The notes: generated from the sequence alone by a model not told the origin. Shown: positions 38,154 to 60,166, counted from the stretch's first letter. The stretch is DNA of 64,000 bases from Deinococcus apachensis DSM 19763 (GCF_000381345.1 NZ_KB906406.1:1-64000); one strand, 5' to 3'. Translations and numbers: made by a program.

Positions 38154-38182
38154 TTGGACCGGGTTTAGTTTGCCGGTACAAT
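38154..38182 (+). promoter_or_regulatory. promoter of the acyl-CoA ligase gene
   Basis: TTGGAC (38154-38159), a 17-nt spacer and TACAAT (38177-38182) form a good sigma-70 promoter. It gives a 5' leader of about 70 nt before the Shine-Dalgarno and ATG at 38260. Confidence 0.65.
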
Positions 38183-38259
38183 GCCCCCACACGCAGGTTT
38201 CGGCTTCCGTGGCACGCCCCAGGCGGCGGCCCGCCACTCCCGTTTCCGCTGGAGGTCAT

Positions 38260-39945
<1,686 letters not shown>

Positions 39946-40030
39946 GGTCAGAGGCTGTCTCTCCGCGCGGGTACACCCCCTGCGTCATTCAGCGGAGGCG
40001 GGTCGGGTGGGCGGCGGGCAAGACTGTCCC

Positions 40031-40789
40031 ATGTCGTATCCCAGTGTTCTGGAGGAGGTCCTGCGCGACCTGAGGGCCGAACCGGGCGTCCTCGCCGTCT
40101 TCCTGACGGGCAGCCACGCTCGGGGCGAGGCGGACGAGTACAGCGACCTGGACCTCTCGGTTCTCGTCGCCTCGGACGAGTTCGTGCGGAATGACGTGAC
40201 GTACCGGGGGGGCGTCCTCGTCAGCGTGGAGCGGTCCATGGTGCCCCACCGGGAGCGGGCCTTTACGGAGCCGGAGACGACCCTGTGGAATCTGACCTCC
40301 CTGCGCTCGGGGGTGCCGCTCCACGATCCGGACGGTGTGTTCGCAGCACTCCGGGACCGGGCACGGGCGGTGCAGTGGGCAGAGCTGGCGCAGGCAGCTG
40401 GCGCCCTGGCGGCGCGGCGCCTTGCGGGCACAGTGGAGGAGCTGCACAAGGTCATGGGCGGCCTGCTGACCCGGGACGACGGGAAGATTGCCCTCGCCCT
40501 GGTCGGCCTGAGCTTCGCGCTGGGCGACGCGGCCCTCCTGAGCACCGGCACCCTGATCCCCACCGAGAACCGGTATCTGACGCTGGCCCGGGACGCCTGG
40601 GAAGACGCGGTGTGGCGTGGAGCCTACGCGAGCATGGTCGGACTCACCCCTGGGGACCTGTCCGCGCGGGGGAGGGCAGCCTTGACCGCCTACGAACGCG
40701 CCGTCGCCCTCACCCGCTGGCCGGATGGCCCGGACAGGGAGTTGGCGCAGGAGGCTGCCCGCCGGGCCTGCGCGTTCCTCCCCGGCTGA
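40031..40789 (+). CDS. nucleotidyltransferase domain protein (MNT/aminoglycoside adenylyltransferase type)
   Basis: A 252-aa protein. The N-terminal Pol-beta-like nucleotidyltransferase motif is VFLTGSHARGEADEYSDLDLSVLV (shown in two parts: GSHARG, then DEYSDLDL), with the two metal-binding Asp residues. The remaining 150 residues are helical, as in stand-alone nucleotidyltransferases that modify small molecules or partner proteins. No HEPN partner is directly adjacent, although a HEPN-like motif protein lies about 2 kb downstream. Substrate not predictable. ATG 40031 follows an AAGACT box by 5 nt. Confidence 0.8.
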   Translation: MSYPSVLEEVLRDLRAEPGVLAVFLTGSHARGEADEYSDLDLSVLVASDEFVRNDVTYRGGVLVSVERSMVPHRERAFTEPETTLWNLTSLRSGVPLHDPDGVFAALRDRARAVQWAELAQAAGALAARRLAGTVEELHKVMGGLLTRDDGKIALALVGLSFALGDAALLSTGTLIPTENRYLTLARDAWEDAVWRGAYASMVGLTPGDLSARGRAALTAYERAVALTRWPDGPDRELAQEAARRACAFLPG

Positions 40790-40812
40790 CCCCGCCCCGT
40801 ACAATCCCCCTC

Positions 40813-41823
<1,011 letters not shown>

Positions 41824-41876
41824 GGAAGGCTGGGAACTCACCCGCCTGGCCCCCACCACACGCCACAATCTCCCCC

Positions 41877-42944
<1,068 letters not shown>

Positions 42945-42964
42945 ACCCGGCTTAGACTCCCCCC

Positions 42965-43747
42965 ATGCCCTTCCCCACCACCTGCCCCACCTGTGGCCGC
43001 GAGGTGCCGGTGGAGTTCGCCGACAGCGCGATCCACGACGTGACCTGCCCGCAATGCGGCACGCGCTACGTGGTCTTCGTCCGTAAGCACAAGTTTGAGG
43101 TGCTGTTCGACCTGGGCACGCGGGCGCTGATGGACGGCTACGCGCGGGAGGCGGTGGCAAGCTTCGCGGCGGCGCTGGAGCGCTTTTTCGAGTTCTACGT
43201 CCGCTCTTTTGCGCTGGAGCGGGCGGCGGGGACGGACGGGGACTTCGGGGGGGCGCTCGCCGCGCTGGAGGGCACCTGGCGCCACGTGGCGAGCCAGTCC
43301 GAGCGGCAGGTGGGCATGTTTGCCCTCGCCTACCTGCTGCGCGAGGGCCGCGAGCCCGAATTCCTGACGGCGAAGGCGCTGGGGGCCGACTTTCGCAACC
43401 GGGTGATCCACCGCGGGTATCTGCCGCGCCGGGAGGAGGTGGACGCCTACGCGGCGCGGGTCTTCGCCCTGATCGACCGGCTGCTGGGCGAGCTGGGACA
43501 GGGGGCCGCCCACGCCGAACTCGCGCAGGAGCAGGCCTTCGCCGCCCACCTGGCGAGCCTGCCCGAAGGGGTGACGGCGGTGTTCGAGGAGCATCCGGGC
43601 ATGTTCCGCGCCCGCCGGTTCGGGACGGCTGCCCCGCAAAAAAGTGCTGTCAACGTGAGCGCCGCTCCCCCCCTGAACGACGTCCAGGTCTTCGCGCAGG
43701 CGCTGGCCGAGCGGGGGCCGGGGCTGAACGTGTTCAAGCGGCGGTAG
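42965..43747 (+). CDS. zinc-ribbon protein with HEPN-like RxxxxH motif
   Basis: A 260-aa protein of unknown function. It starts with a zinc ribbon (CPTCGREVP and TCPQCGTRY, about residues 8-37). Residues about 55-185 are helical and carry ADFRNRVIHRGYLPRR. The R-N-x-x-x-H arrangement in RNRVIH, followed by aromatic residues, is the signature of HEPN ribonucleases and of related non-catalytic HEPN folds. The tail after about 195 is low-complexity. A TAGACT box lies 6 nt before the ATG. The motif-based HEPN reading is inference; the zinc ribbon is plain. Confidence 0.6.
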   Translation: MPFPTTCPTCGREVPVEFADSAIHDVTCPQCGTRYVVFVRKHKFEVLFDLGTRALMDGYAREAVASFAAALERFFEFYVRSFALERAAGTDGDFGGALAALEGTWRHVASQSERQVGMFALAYLLREGREPEFLTAKALGADFRNRVIHRGYLPRREEVDAYAARVFALIDRLLGELGQGAAHAELAQEQAFAAHLASLPEGVTAVFEEHPGMFRARRFGTAAPQKSAVNVSAAPPLNDVQVFAQALAERGPGLNVFKRR

Positions 43748-43778
43748 CTCCGCTGCTGGCCTCCGGCTAGACTGCGAC

Positions 43779-45485
<1,707 letters not shown>

Positions 45486-45494
45486 GGGAGGTCA

Positions 45495-45515
45495 AGGCCG
45501 CTTCGGCCTCTTCCC
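45495..45515 (+). terminator. small hairpin after ade
   Basis: AGGCCG (45495-45500) and CGGCCT (45504-45509) with a 3-nt loop, followed by CTTCCC. A weak terminator candidate directly after the ade stop. Confidence 0.35.
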
Positions 45516-45550
45516 ACCGAACCATCTGACCCACCCGGGAGACTGCCCCC

Positions 45551-46402
<852 letters not shown>

Positions 46403-46428
46403 AGGCCGCCCTGTGTCATGCTCGGCCC

Positions 46429-46815
46429 ATGACGCAGAACACGGTCGACATCACGGTCGAGGGGTACGGGGTCGTCACGGCGCGGGAGGGCGAGCGGCTG
46501 GTGCTGGCGCTGGAACGGGGCGGCGTGGACATCCTCCACCGCTGCGGCGGCCAGGCCCGCTGCACGACCTGCCGCGTGAGCTTCCAGGAGGGCGAACCGG
46601 ACCGCATGACGGTCGCCGAATACACCAAGCTGGAGGAAAAGGGCCTGCTGGGCCAGGCGCGGCTCTCCTGCCAGATCGAGTGCGAGGACAGCATGGCCCT
46701 GACGCCCCTCCAGACGGTGAAGCTTACCGGCCTGGAACCCGGCAAAGCCCCTGCCGACCATATCGAACCCGAGCCCGAATGGACCACCCGCCCCGGAGCC
46801 TCGACCGAGGGGTGA
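46429..46815 (+). CDS. [2Fe-2S] ferredoxin
   Basis: A 128-aa plant/adrenodoxin-fold ferredoxin. The cluster ligands are in HRCGGQARCTTCRVSF (Cx5Cx2C) and LSCQIEC about 35 residues later. The Cx5Cx2C spacing is that of the ISC/adrenodoxin type rather than the plant Cx4Cx2C type. The C-terminal 30 residues are an acidic, Pro-rich tail that ordinary ferredoxins lack. It would act as a soluble one-electron carrier; its partner is not evident here. Confidence 0.92.
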   Translation: MTQNTVDITVEGYGVVTAREGERLVLALERGGVDILHRCGGQARCTTCRVSFQEGEPDRMTVAEYTKLEEKGLLGQARLSCQIECEDSMALTPLQTVKLTGLEPGKAPADHIEPEPEWTTRPGASTEG

Positions 46816-47182
46816 GGTGGGGGAATTGAAGTCCTGCTCCTGCCCCGCGAAACCGCGTGATGCACGAAAGTTGGTCGCCGAAGAGAAAAGCCGTGCGGGT
46901 CAGCAAAAAAGGCACCCCCCCTTGAACGCTTGATGCGAATCGCAGATGCGGAAGAGAAGGCTTTTACCGTCCAGCAGAGGGACGAGCGGCGCTCGTCTCC
47001 CCCCGCCCGACCTCCCCCGCAAGGGGTGAGGAGGAAAAAGACCACGGCTGGGCCACTGTTCTCCCTATTGCACCTCAAGCGTCCCCTGGGGGGAGGCGGG
47101 GAGGGGGTGAACGGGCCGGGCATCAGAGCCCAATGGGTTGCTCAGTCACCCTTCCATAAACTCTAGGGGCGAGCCCCGCAGG
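46816..47182. other. 367-nt spacer without a supported gene
   Basis: No frame here has a start signal or gene-like codon use. Visible elements are a perfect dyad GACGAGC-GGC-GCTCGTC (46981-46997) and G-rich/C-rich runs from 47000 to 47115 that could pair with each other. The word GAGAAAAGC (46883-46891) also occurs in two other gene-poor spacers of the window. Confidence 0.5.
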
Positions 47183-47968
47183 TCACCCACTCCCCCGCCC
47201 GGCGAACTTCGGTCCGCGCTCCTGGCCTCCCTGGGCGGGGTCCGGAGAACTGTTCCCACTCCCCAGCGGGTCCGTCGTGGCGGGGGTCCAGGTGTCGCAG
47301 GCGCAGACCGGGCAGGGGGGCAGAGGGCCTCCGGCGTGCAGCGTATGGCCGCAATTCAGGCAGGCGACCGTGCCCGCGTGAGGCGTGTTCGCCGGAACCT
47401 TGCCGGGCGGCTCCAAGTCCCAGGGCGGCACGATGGGCAGGCCCGCCGGGGGGTCTTCCTTATGGCGAAAGACGCTGAGGTTGCCGTCCTGCTCGAAGTA
47501 CGCGCGCTGCACCTCGCCAAGTTGACGCACACCCCCGGCGCGCAGGCGCTCGAAGAGGTCCTCGCGGCTGAGGCTGGCGCGGTCCAGCGCCCGCAGGGAG
47601 ATCACACCGTCCCGGACGAGTTCGACCGGCGAGCCCTCGATAAAGGTCTCGACCTGCTCGTTGCGGATCACCAGCACCGCCATCAGCCGCTGAAAGCCCA
47701 CGACGAGCGCGAGGGCCAGCATGGCGTGCAGCAGCGGCACCTCCGGGTAGAACAGCGGGTCCCCCGCCGCCGACCCCAGCCCAATCACGATGGCGAGTTC
47801 CAGGGGGCTGAGCTGTGCCAGGCCGCGCTTGCCGGTGAACCGCAACAGCAGCAGCAGCCACAGGAAGATCACGGCTGTCCGAAAGACGATCTCCAGCAGG
47901 AAGAGGGGCGGCACGTCCCCCAGCCACATCCGCGCCCAGTCGAAGGGCACGGTGTCCGCGCCGCTCAA
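47183..47968 (-). CDS. DUF421 membrane protein with C-terminal zinc ribbon
   Basis: A 261-aa inner-membrane protein. Three helices at the N-terminus (MWLGDVPPLFLLEIVFRTAV, IFLWLLLLLRFTGKRGLAQL, HAMLALALVVGFQRLMAVLV) are followed by the YetF/DUF421 cytoplasmic domain (EGSPVELVRDGVISLRALDRA, SREDLFERLRAGGVRQLGEV, RAYFEQDGNLSVF). An added tail has CLNCGHTLHAGGPLPPCPVC, a rubredoxin-like zinc ribbon not usual in this family. I place the start at the TTG 47968 because TTGA overlaps the stop of the upstream small gene; GTG 47950 or ATG 47929 are alternatives. The long frame to 48118 is rejected. Confidence 0.8.
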   Translation of the reverse strand: MSGADTVPFDWARMWLGDVPPLFLLEIVFRTAVIFLWLLLLLRFTGKRGLAQLSPLELAIVIGLGSAAGDPLFYPEVPLLHAMLALALVVGFQRLMAVLVIRNEQVETFIEGSPVELVRDGVISLRALDRASLSREDLFERLRAGGVRQLGEVQRAYFEQDGNLSVFRHKEDPPAGLPIVPPWDLEPPGKVPANTPHAGTVACLNCGHTLHAGGPLPPCPVCACDTWTPATTDPLGSGNSSPDPAQGGQERGPKFAGRGSG

Positions 47969-48156
47969 GACCCTTCCCCGGCGGGCGGCGCCTCGGCCCC
48001 GGCCAGGCCCAGCCCGGCGAGCACCCGCGCCCGGTCCCAGCCCGTCAGCGCGCTCAGTTGAGCCAGCGTCTCCTCGAACTCGGGCGTGCCCGGCGGGAGG
48101 GACCGCAGCCGCCGCCACAGGGCGTTGCGGCGTTCCAGGAAGTCACGGGAGGGCAT
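47965..48156 (-). CDS. small hypothetical protein coupled to the DUF421 gene
   Basis: A 63-aa helical protein, MPSRDFLERRNALWRRLRSL and onward with ETLAQLSALTGWDRARVLAG; no family recognised. TAGACT (48163-48168, read on the minus strand) sits 6 nt before the ATG, giving a leaderless start. Its stop overlaps a TTG start for the DUF421 protein (TTGA), so it probably drives translation of that protein. The sequence resembles small helix-turn-helix-like or adaptor proteins only loosely. Confidence 0.6.
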   Translation of the reverse strand: MPSRDFLERRNALWRRLRSLPPGTPEFEETLAQLSALTGWDRARVLAGLGLAGAEAPPAGEGS

Positions 48157-48223
48157 GGGAGGAGTCTAGAGGTCAGGGCGCCGGGAGGTCGGGCCTTTCC
48201 CGGCGTCCCGACTTCCGGCCCCC

Positions 48224-50214
<1,991 letters not shown>

Positions 50215-50298
50215 GCGTGCCCAGCAGCATACCCTCCCGGCCGAGGCAGGAGGGTGGGACCGGGTGGGGGGAGCACGGCAACGCGGGACCCGGGCCGC

Positions 50299-50799
50299 TC
50301 AGTGCCGGGCGGGGAGGACGACCACCCCGTCCTCGTCCGCATGCACCTGGTCGCCCGGACGAATGGTTGCGCCCGCGAGGGTGAGGGGCACATCCCGCTC
50401 GCCTGGCCCGCGCTTCCCACTGCGGCGGGGGTGGGTGGCGAGCGCCCGGATGCCGAGGTCGCAGTCGGCCAGCTCGGCGGTGTCGCGCACGCAACCGTTC
50501 ACGATGACACCTGCCCAGCCGCTCCGCACCGCGATCTGGGCGAGTATCCCGCCCACCAGCGCGCAGTTTAGGCTGCCGCCGTTGTCCACGACCAGCACGC
50601 GGCCCCCTCCGGGCTCCTCCAGCATGGCGCGGACCAGAGCATTGTCATCCTGAACGCGCACGGTCGCGGCGGGACCATGAAAGCGCGGGCGACCCCCGTA
50701 GCCACGGAAGATCGGCGCCAGGACAGCGGCGTCGGGGTGCGCGTCACTGAGGTCGGCGGTAGCCGTGAAGGCTGGGCCAGATGGGGAAACTTCACTCAT
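50299..50799 (-). CDS. rraA: RraA family protein
   Basis: A 166-aa protein matching RraA, the RNase E regulator, and the related class II 4-hydroxy-4-methyl-2-oxoglutarate aldolases. The active-site or regulatory segment [20 protein letters not shown] contains the G-x20-R-D pattern completed by [20 protein letters not shown]. The C-terminal [14 protein letters not shown] is typical. In E. coli RraA inhibits RNase E; in bacteria without that interaction the protein may be an aldolase. CAGGAGAG lies 5 nt before the ATG. The xdhC gene ends 67 nt upstream on the same strand. Confidence 0.9.
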   Translation of the reverse strand: MSEVSPSGPAFTATADLSDAHPDAAVLAPIFRGYGGRPRFHGPAATVRVQDDNALVRAMLEEPGGGRVLVVDNGGSLNCALVGGILAQIAVRSGWAGVIVNGCVRDTAELADCDLGIRALATHPRRSGKRGPGERDVPLTLAGATIRPGDQVHADEDGVVVLPARH

Positions 50800-50866
50800 G
50801 GTCTCTCCTGGAGTTGGGGGAACAGGCTGACGCTCCCATTGAACTCTTCAGGAGCACGCCATTTGA

Positions 50867-52012
50867 TTACTCTTCTGGGGACAACAGACGTTCGGGGTGA
50901 AGGTTGCGGGGCGCTGCCACATGCGTCTGTGCGTCATGGATGCGCCCCACATGCCCGCTCAAGAAGCCGCCGCCGTACCCCCGCCGCCACGCCATCAATT
51001 CCGCGAGGATGGACAGGGCGACCTCCTCCGGGGCCTCGGCGCCGAGACGGAGGCCAATGGGGGAGCGCAGCCGGGCGAGCTGCTCCGGGGTGAAGGTGAC
51101 CCCCTCCGCCTCCAGGGCATGCAGCAGGTCCTCGGCGCGGGAGCGGGGACCCAGGACGCCCACGTACTCGGCTCCGGAACGCAGGGCGTGGGCCAGACAC
51201 ACCCGGTCCCGGTCGAGATGGTGGTTCATCACGATCAGGTGGGCGCGTCCGCCCGGCGTGAAGCGGTCCAGCTCCTCGGGGGAGAGGAGGTGCAGCGTAG
51301 CCCCCGGAAAGCGCCCGGGCGTCAGGTAGGCGGGGCGTGGGTCAATCACGTGGAGGTCGTACCCCAGGGCGTGCGCCTGCGCGGCCAGCGGCACGGCGTC
51401 GTGGCCCGCCCCGTAGATGACGAGCCTCGGCGGGGGCACGTTCACGTCGATAAAGACGGGTGTGCCGTCCGGGGCCGCCAGTGTCACGGCGCGCGGTTCC
51501 CTCATCCTCAGGCGGGTCCGGGCTGCCTCCACCGCGAAGGTGTACAGAGGCTCCTCCGGCAGACAGCCGACAACCTCCCCACTCGGCAGGACGAGCACCC
51601 GGCCTTCCCCGTTCAGGGGCACGGCGAGCGCCACCGCCCGACCCTCCCCCAACGCGGCGAGCCATCCGGCAGTCACCGGGTCCCCCGGATCCACCCGCTC
51701 CACCCGCACGTCCACGCTCCCCCCGCAGCCGATTCCCAGGCCCCAGGTCGCGTCCTCCGACAGGTCGTAGTGGGCGAGGGCAGGAATGCCGCTGCGGATG
51801 ACCTCCAGCGCGACCTCCACCACCTCGGCCTCCAGGCAGCCGCCCGAGAGCATGCAGACCTGGGCGCCGTCGTCGAGGACCAGCATGCGGGTGCCCTCGC
51901 GGCGGTAGGCGCTGCCCCGCACGCCCACGACAGTGGCGAGGGCCGCCCCCTGACCGCGCGTCAGGGCGGTCGTCAGCGCCATCAGCAGGGCGCGCGTCTC
52001 GGCAGCGTTCAC
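50867..52012 (-). CDS. xdhC: XdhC/CoxI family molybdenum-enzyme maturation protein
   Basis: A 381-aa protein. The N-terminal XdhC_CoxI domain shows ALATVVGVRGSAYRREGTRMLV, LSGGCLEAEVVEVALEVI and GCGGSVDVRVERVD; the C-terminal Rossmann domain has PRLVIYGAGHDAVPLAAQAH, YDLHVIDPRPAYLTPGRFP and EYVGVLGPRSRAEDLL. XdhC binds molybdenum cofactor and helps load it in its sulfurated form into xanthine dehydrogenase-type enzymes. It fits with mocA and coxGDE elsewhere in the window; the enzyme subunits are not seen. The GTG at 52012 is chosen because it opens the family domain; it is divergent from the lacI-type gene. Confidence 0.9.
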   Translation of the reverse strand: MNAAETRALLMALTTALTRGQGAALATVVGVRGSAYRREGTRMLVLDDGAQVCMLSGGCLEAEVVEVALEVIRSGIPALAHYDLSEDATWGLGIGCGGSVDVRVERVDPGDPVTAGWLAALGEGRAVALAVPLNGEGRVLVLPSGEVVGCLPEEPLYTFAVEAARTRLRMREPRAVTLAAPDGTPVFIDVNVPPPRLVIYGAGHDAVPLAAQAHALGYDLHVIDPRPAYLTPGRFPGATLHLLSPEELDRFTPGGRAHLIVMNHHLDRDRVCLAHALRSGAEYVGVLGPRSRAEDLLHALEAEGVTFTPEQLARLRSPIGLRLGAEAPEEVALSILAELMAWRRGYGGGFLSGHVGRIHDAQTHVAAPRNLHPERLLSPEE

Positions 52013-52073
52013 GTTGCCCCGAGTCTGCCGCCTGCGGGGGCAGGAGGACAAGACCCGCCCCGGCGGGAGGGAC

Positions 52074-52101
52074 TTGACAGCCGAGCCAAAAAGCTCACAA
52101 T
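52074..52101 (+). promoter_or_regulatory. promoter of the sugar operon
   Basis: Consensus -35 TTGACA (52074-52079), 16-nt spacer and CACAAT (52096-52101). The first LacI operator (52107-52120) covers the predicted start site, the usual position for repression. Confidence 0.6.
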
Positions 52102-52106
52102 ACGGA

Positions 52107-52120
52107 TGTAACCGGTTACA
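52107..52120 (+). promoter_or_regulatory. LacI-family operator O1
   Basis: TGTAACCGGTTACA, a perfect 14-bp palindrome with the central CG typical of LacI/GalR operators, placed at the predicted transcription start of the regulator and sugar-transport operon. Confidence 0.85.
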
Positions 52121-52172
52121 AGAAACGGAGGGGTGAGGACGGTCTCAAGACCCTTTCTCGCTGTGGCTCTCC

Positions 52173-52186
52173 TGCAACCGGTTACA
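52173..52186 (+). promoter_or_regulatory. LacI-family operator O2
   Basis: TGCAACCGGTTACA differs from O1 at one base. Its centre is 66 bp from that of O1, about six helical turns, which suits DNA looping by a tetramer or cooperative binding. It ends 7 nt before the first possible start of the regulator. Confidence 0.85.
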
Positions 52187-52193
52187 GAGGCGG

Positions 52194-53203
52194 GTGATGA
52201 CTCCGGCGATGAACACTGAAGCCATGATTAGGCCCACCATCGATGACATCGCCCGGGCCTCGGGGGTGAGCAAGGGGACGGTCAGCCGCGTGATCAACGG
52301 GCACGCCAACGTCGCCGCGCTCACCCGCGAGCGGGTGCAGGAGGTGATGAGCCGCCTGGGCTACGCGCCCGACCCCGCTGCCCAGCACCTGAGCTGGCGC
52401 ACGGGGCATACGCTGGGCCTGTCTCTCGCCTCCGACGACCCCCTGCTCAGCCCGTACCACGTGCTGTTCCGGGAGGCTGTGGAACGCCACACCGCGCCCC
52501 TGGGCGTGCAGCCCGTCTTCCTGCGGGGGGACCTGCGCGAGGTGCGGCGGCTCCCCAGCGCCGTGCTCGTGCTGCACGCCGTCGAGGATGACCCCCGGTT
52601 GAACTTCCTGCGCGAGCGCCACGTCCCCGCCGTCCTGATCGGCCACCAGCCCGGCTTCTGCTGGGTCGCCCCGGACGACGAGGGTGGCGCGCACCTCGCC
52701 ACGAGTGAACTGCTGCAGGCGGGGCACCGCCGCCTCGCCTACCTGGGGCGGGGTCCCAGCCAGGTGGCGCGCGACCGCGAGCGGGGGTTCCTGCGCGCGG
52801 CCCACACCGCTGGGGCGGAGGTCACGGTCCTGGAGGCCGATTTCACCGTGCTGTCCGGCTACCGGGCGGTGCGGCGCGCCTGGGAGAGCGGCGTGCGCTT
52901 CACCGGCTGCTTCGCCCAGAGTGACGAAAGCGCGGTCGGTGCCGTCGCCGCGCTGGAGGACCTGGGCCTGCGGGTGCCGAGGGACGTGTCGGTCGTGGGC
53001 TTCGACGGCCTGCCCGAGCTGCCCCTCCCGCTGCGCCTCACCACCGTCGCGCAGGACATCCCGCGGCTCGTCCGCACCGCGCTCGACCTGATGCAGGAGG
53101 CCATGTCGGGGCAGCCGCCCCGTGGCGAATTCGTACCCGTCCACCTCGTTCCCGGCGCGACCGTCTCCAGCGCGAGCGGCGCGTCCTCCCCCGGAGGGAT
53201 GCC

Positions 53204-53207
<4 letters not shown>
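52194..53207 (+). CDS. LacI family transcriptional regulator of the sugar operon
   Basis: A 337-aa repressor. The helix-turn-helix is unmistakable: TIDDIARASGVSKGTVSRVI then NGHANVAALTRERVQEVMSRLGY with the hinge YAPDPAAQHL. The periplasmic-binding-protein-like sensor domain follows, including FRGDL-like LRGDLREV and SVVGFDGLPELPLPLRLTTV. It is divergent from xdhC and directly upstream of the transport genes. Two near-identical palindromes precede it, so it should repress its own operon and be released by a sugar ligand. The start could be ATG 52194 or, more in line with family length, ATG 52224. Its stop overlaps the next ATG (ATGA, 53204-53207). Confidence 0.93.
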
Positions 53208-54442
<1,235 letters not shown>

Positions 54443-54450
54443 GGGCGCTG

Positions 54451-54481
54451 CGGGGGCCCGGGCCGGATGCCCAGGCCCCCG
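54451..54481 (+). other. intercistronic hairpin between binding protein and permease genes
   Basis: CGGGGGCC (54451-54458) and GGCCCCCG (54474-54481) form a perfect 8-bp stem with a 15-nt loop, without a T-run. Such stems stabilise the upstream mRNA or partially terminate after binding-protein genes in other sugar operons (for example REP elements after malE). Confidence 0.6.
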
Positions 54482-54500
54482 TCTTCACCGGGAGGGTTCC

Positions 54501-55598
<1,098 letters not shown>

Positions 55599-55632
55599 TG
55601 CGCCCGGGGCTGCCGGAAAACAGGAGGGCCCC

Positions 55633-57168
<1,536 letters not shown>

Positions 57169-57213
57169 CCTTCTGCTTTCCGTCCTCCCCTCCCCCACGC
57201 CAGAAAGACCCCC

Positions 57214-59103
<1,890 letters not shown>

Positions 59104-59123
59104 CGCCCTGTCCACAAGCAGAC

Positions 59124-59187
59124 TGTCACCCTGAACAAAGCATCCCCCCGGCACGCGGGGGGACCCTTCACTTCGTTCAGGGTGACA
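59124..59187. repeat. 64-bp nested palindrome (GTCACCCTGAAC-type intergenic element)
   Basis: TGTCACCCTGAAC (59124-59136) and GTTCAGGGTGACA (59175-59187) are perfect 13-bp inverted repeats. They enclose a second dyad, CCCCCCG (59144-59150) and CGGGGGG (59156-59162). Sequences built on CACCCTGA(A/G)CG-AAG-GGGTC are dispersed in many bacterial genomes; only one copy is in this window. It could also act as terminator for the sugar operon. Confidence 0.75.
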
Positions 59188-59284
59188 CGTCTTTGTTCGT
59201 CCACTGCCTGAGCCTGCCCTGGCCGCCCAACGGCATTGACCCCGGCCTCACCCGTCCCACCGATCTGCGCCTGAAAATGGTCCC

Positions 59285-59740
59285 ATGCTCGACAACATCC
59301 TGAACAGTGTTCGGCGGGGGGCCGAGCGGGTCCAGCGCCGGGGCGAGGAGGTCGCGCAGGGGACGCGGCTGCGCCTGGAAGTCTTCCAACTGACGCGGGA
59401 ACTCGACAGCCTGTATGCCCGGCTGGGCCGCTCCTACCACGCGGGGGCCGCTCCCGAGGTGCTGTCCGGCATCCAGGACGACCTCCGCCGGGTGGACGAG
59501 GAGATCAGCGCCCGCGAGAGGTTGCTGCGCGAACTCGACCACGCGGAGGCCCAGCAGGCAGAGCCTGACCCCCTCCCACTGGAGGCGGAGCGTTCCCCTG
59601 GCCCGGTCACGGAGCGGACCCTCACGTTACGGGCGGCCCCCGACACCGAGCCCACGGTGCCCGACGCCGTGCCCCGCCCCCACGAACCACACGAGCCTGC
59701 CCCGGACACCGAGCGCAGGGACGAGCGAACCGGCCGCTGA
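59285..59740 (+). CDS. small coiled-coil protein of unknown function
   Basis: A 151-aa protein. Residues 1-90 are a strongly charged, heptad-like helix (MLDNILNSVRRGAERVQRRG, LEVFQLTRELDSLYARLGRS, DDLRRVDEEISARERLLREL), similar in style to small bacterial coiled-coil proteins that associate with membranes or RNA-polymerase-linked factors. The remaining 60 residues are disordered, rich in Pro, Glu and Thr. No family assigned. Monocistronic by position. Confidence 0.65.
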   Translation: MLDNILNSVRRGAERVQRRGEEVAQGTRLRLEVFQLTRELDSLYARLGRSYHAGAAPEVLSGIQDDLRRVDEEISARERLLRELDHAEAQQAEPDPLPLEAERSPGPVTERTLTLRAAPDTEPTVPDAVPRPHEPHEPAPDTERRDERTGR

Positions 59741-59830
59741 CGGGAGCGCCGCCCTGTCTAGCCTCTCCTCCTGCTGAGCTTGGGGCAGGGCACATTCGGC
59801 TCACCTCGCGTCTGGTCTGATGGGCGGACC

Positions 59831-60160
59831 ATGACACAGCTTGGGAACGGTGGCGGAACCGTGGTCGAGGTGCGGGGGGCGTGGCACGGCGAGGTGGGGA
59901 ACCCGGGCCGGGTCTTCGAGGGCGGGGTGGTCTCGTCGGACCTGCCGGGAGTGCAGCCGGGAAATCCGGTGAAGGTGTTCTACCGCACGGCGGCCGCCCG
60001 AGTCGCCCACCCCCGCGAACACGGCTCGTACGTCATGCAGGTGGGCGGGCGTGAGCTGGGCCTGATGCGCTTTACCTGCCACGACACCGGCCTGATCGGT
60101 CACGAGGGCAACGACGACCGAGCGGAGGCGACCTGGCAGGCGGTAACTCTCCCGGGCTGA
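59831..60160 (+). CDS. small protein of unknown function
   Basis: A 109-aa protein, MTQLGNGGGTVVEVRGAWHG and onward, predicted to be beta-rich with YRTAAARVAHPREHGSYVMQ and GGRELGLMRFTCHD. No signal peptide, no recognised domain, and one Cys in TCHDTG. The ATG at 59831 is preferred over an in-frame GTG/TTG start at 59780 because the codons before it look non-coding. It is convergent with the ABC permease gene across 6 nt. Codon use matches neighbouring genes, which supports a real gene. Confidence 0.55.
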   Translation: MTQLGNGGGTVVEVRGAWHGEVGNPGRVFEGGVVSSDLPGVQPGNPVKVFYRTAAARVAHPREHGSYVMQVGGRELGLMRFTCHDTGLIGHEGNDDRAEATWQAVTLPG

Positions 60161-60166
60161 CCCCGG

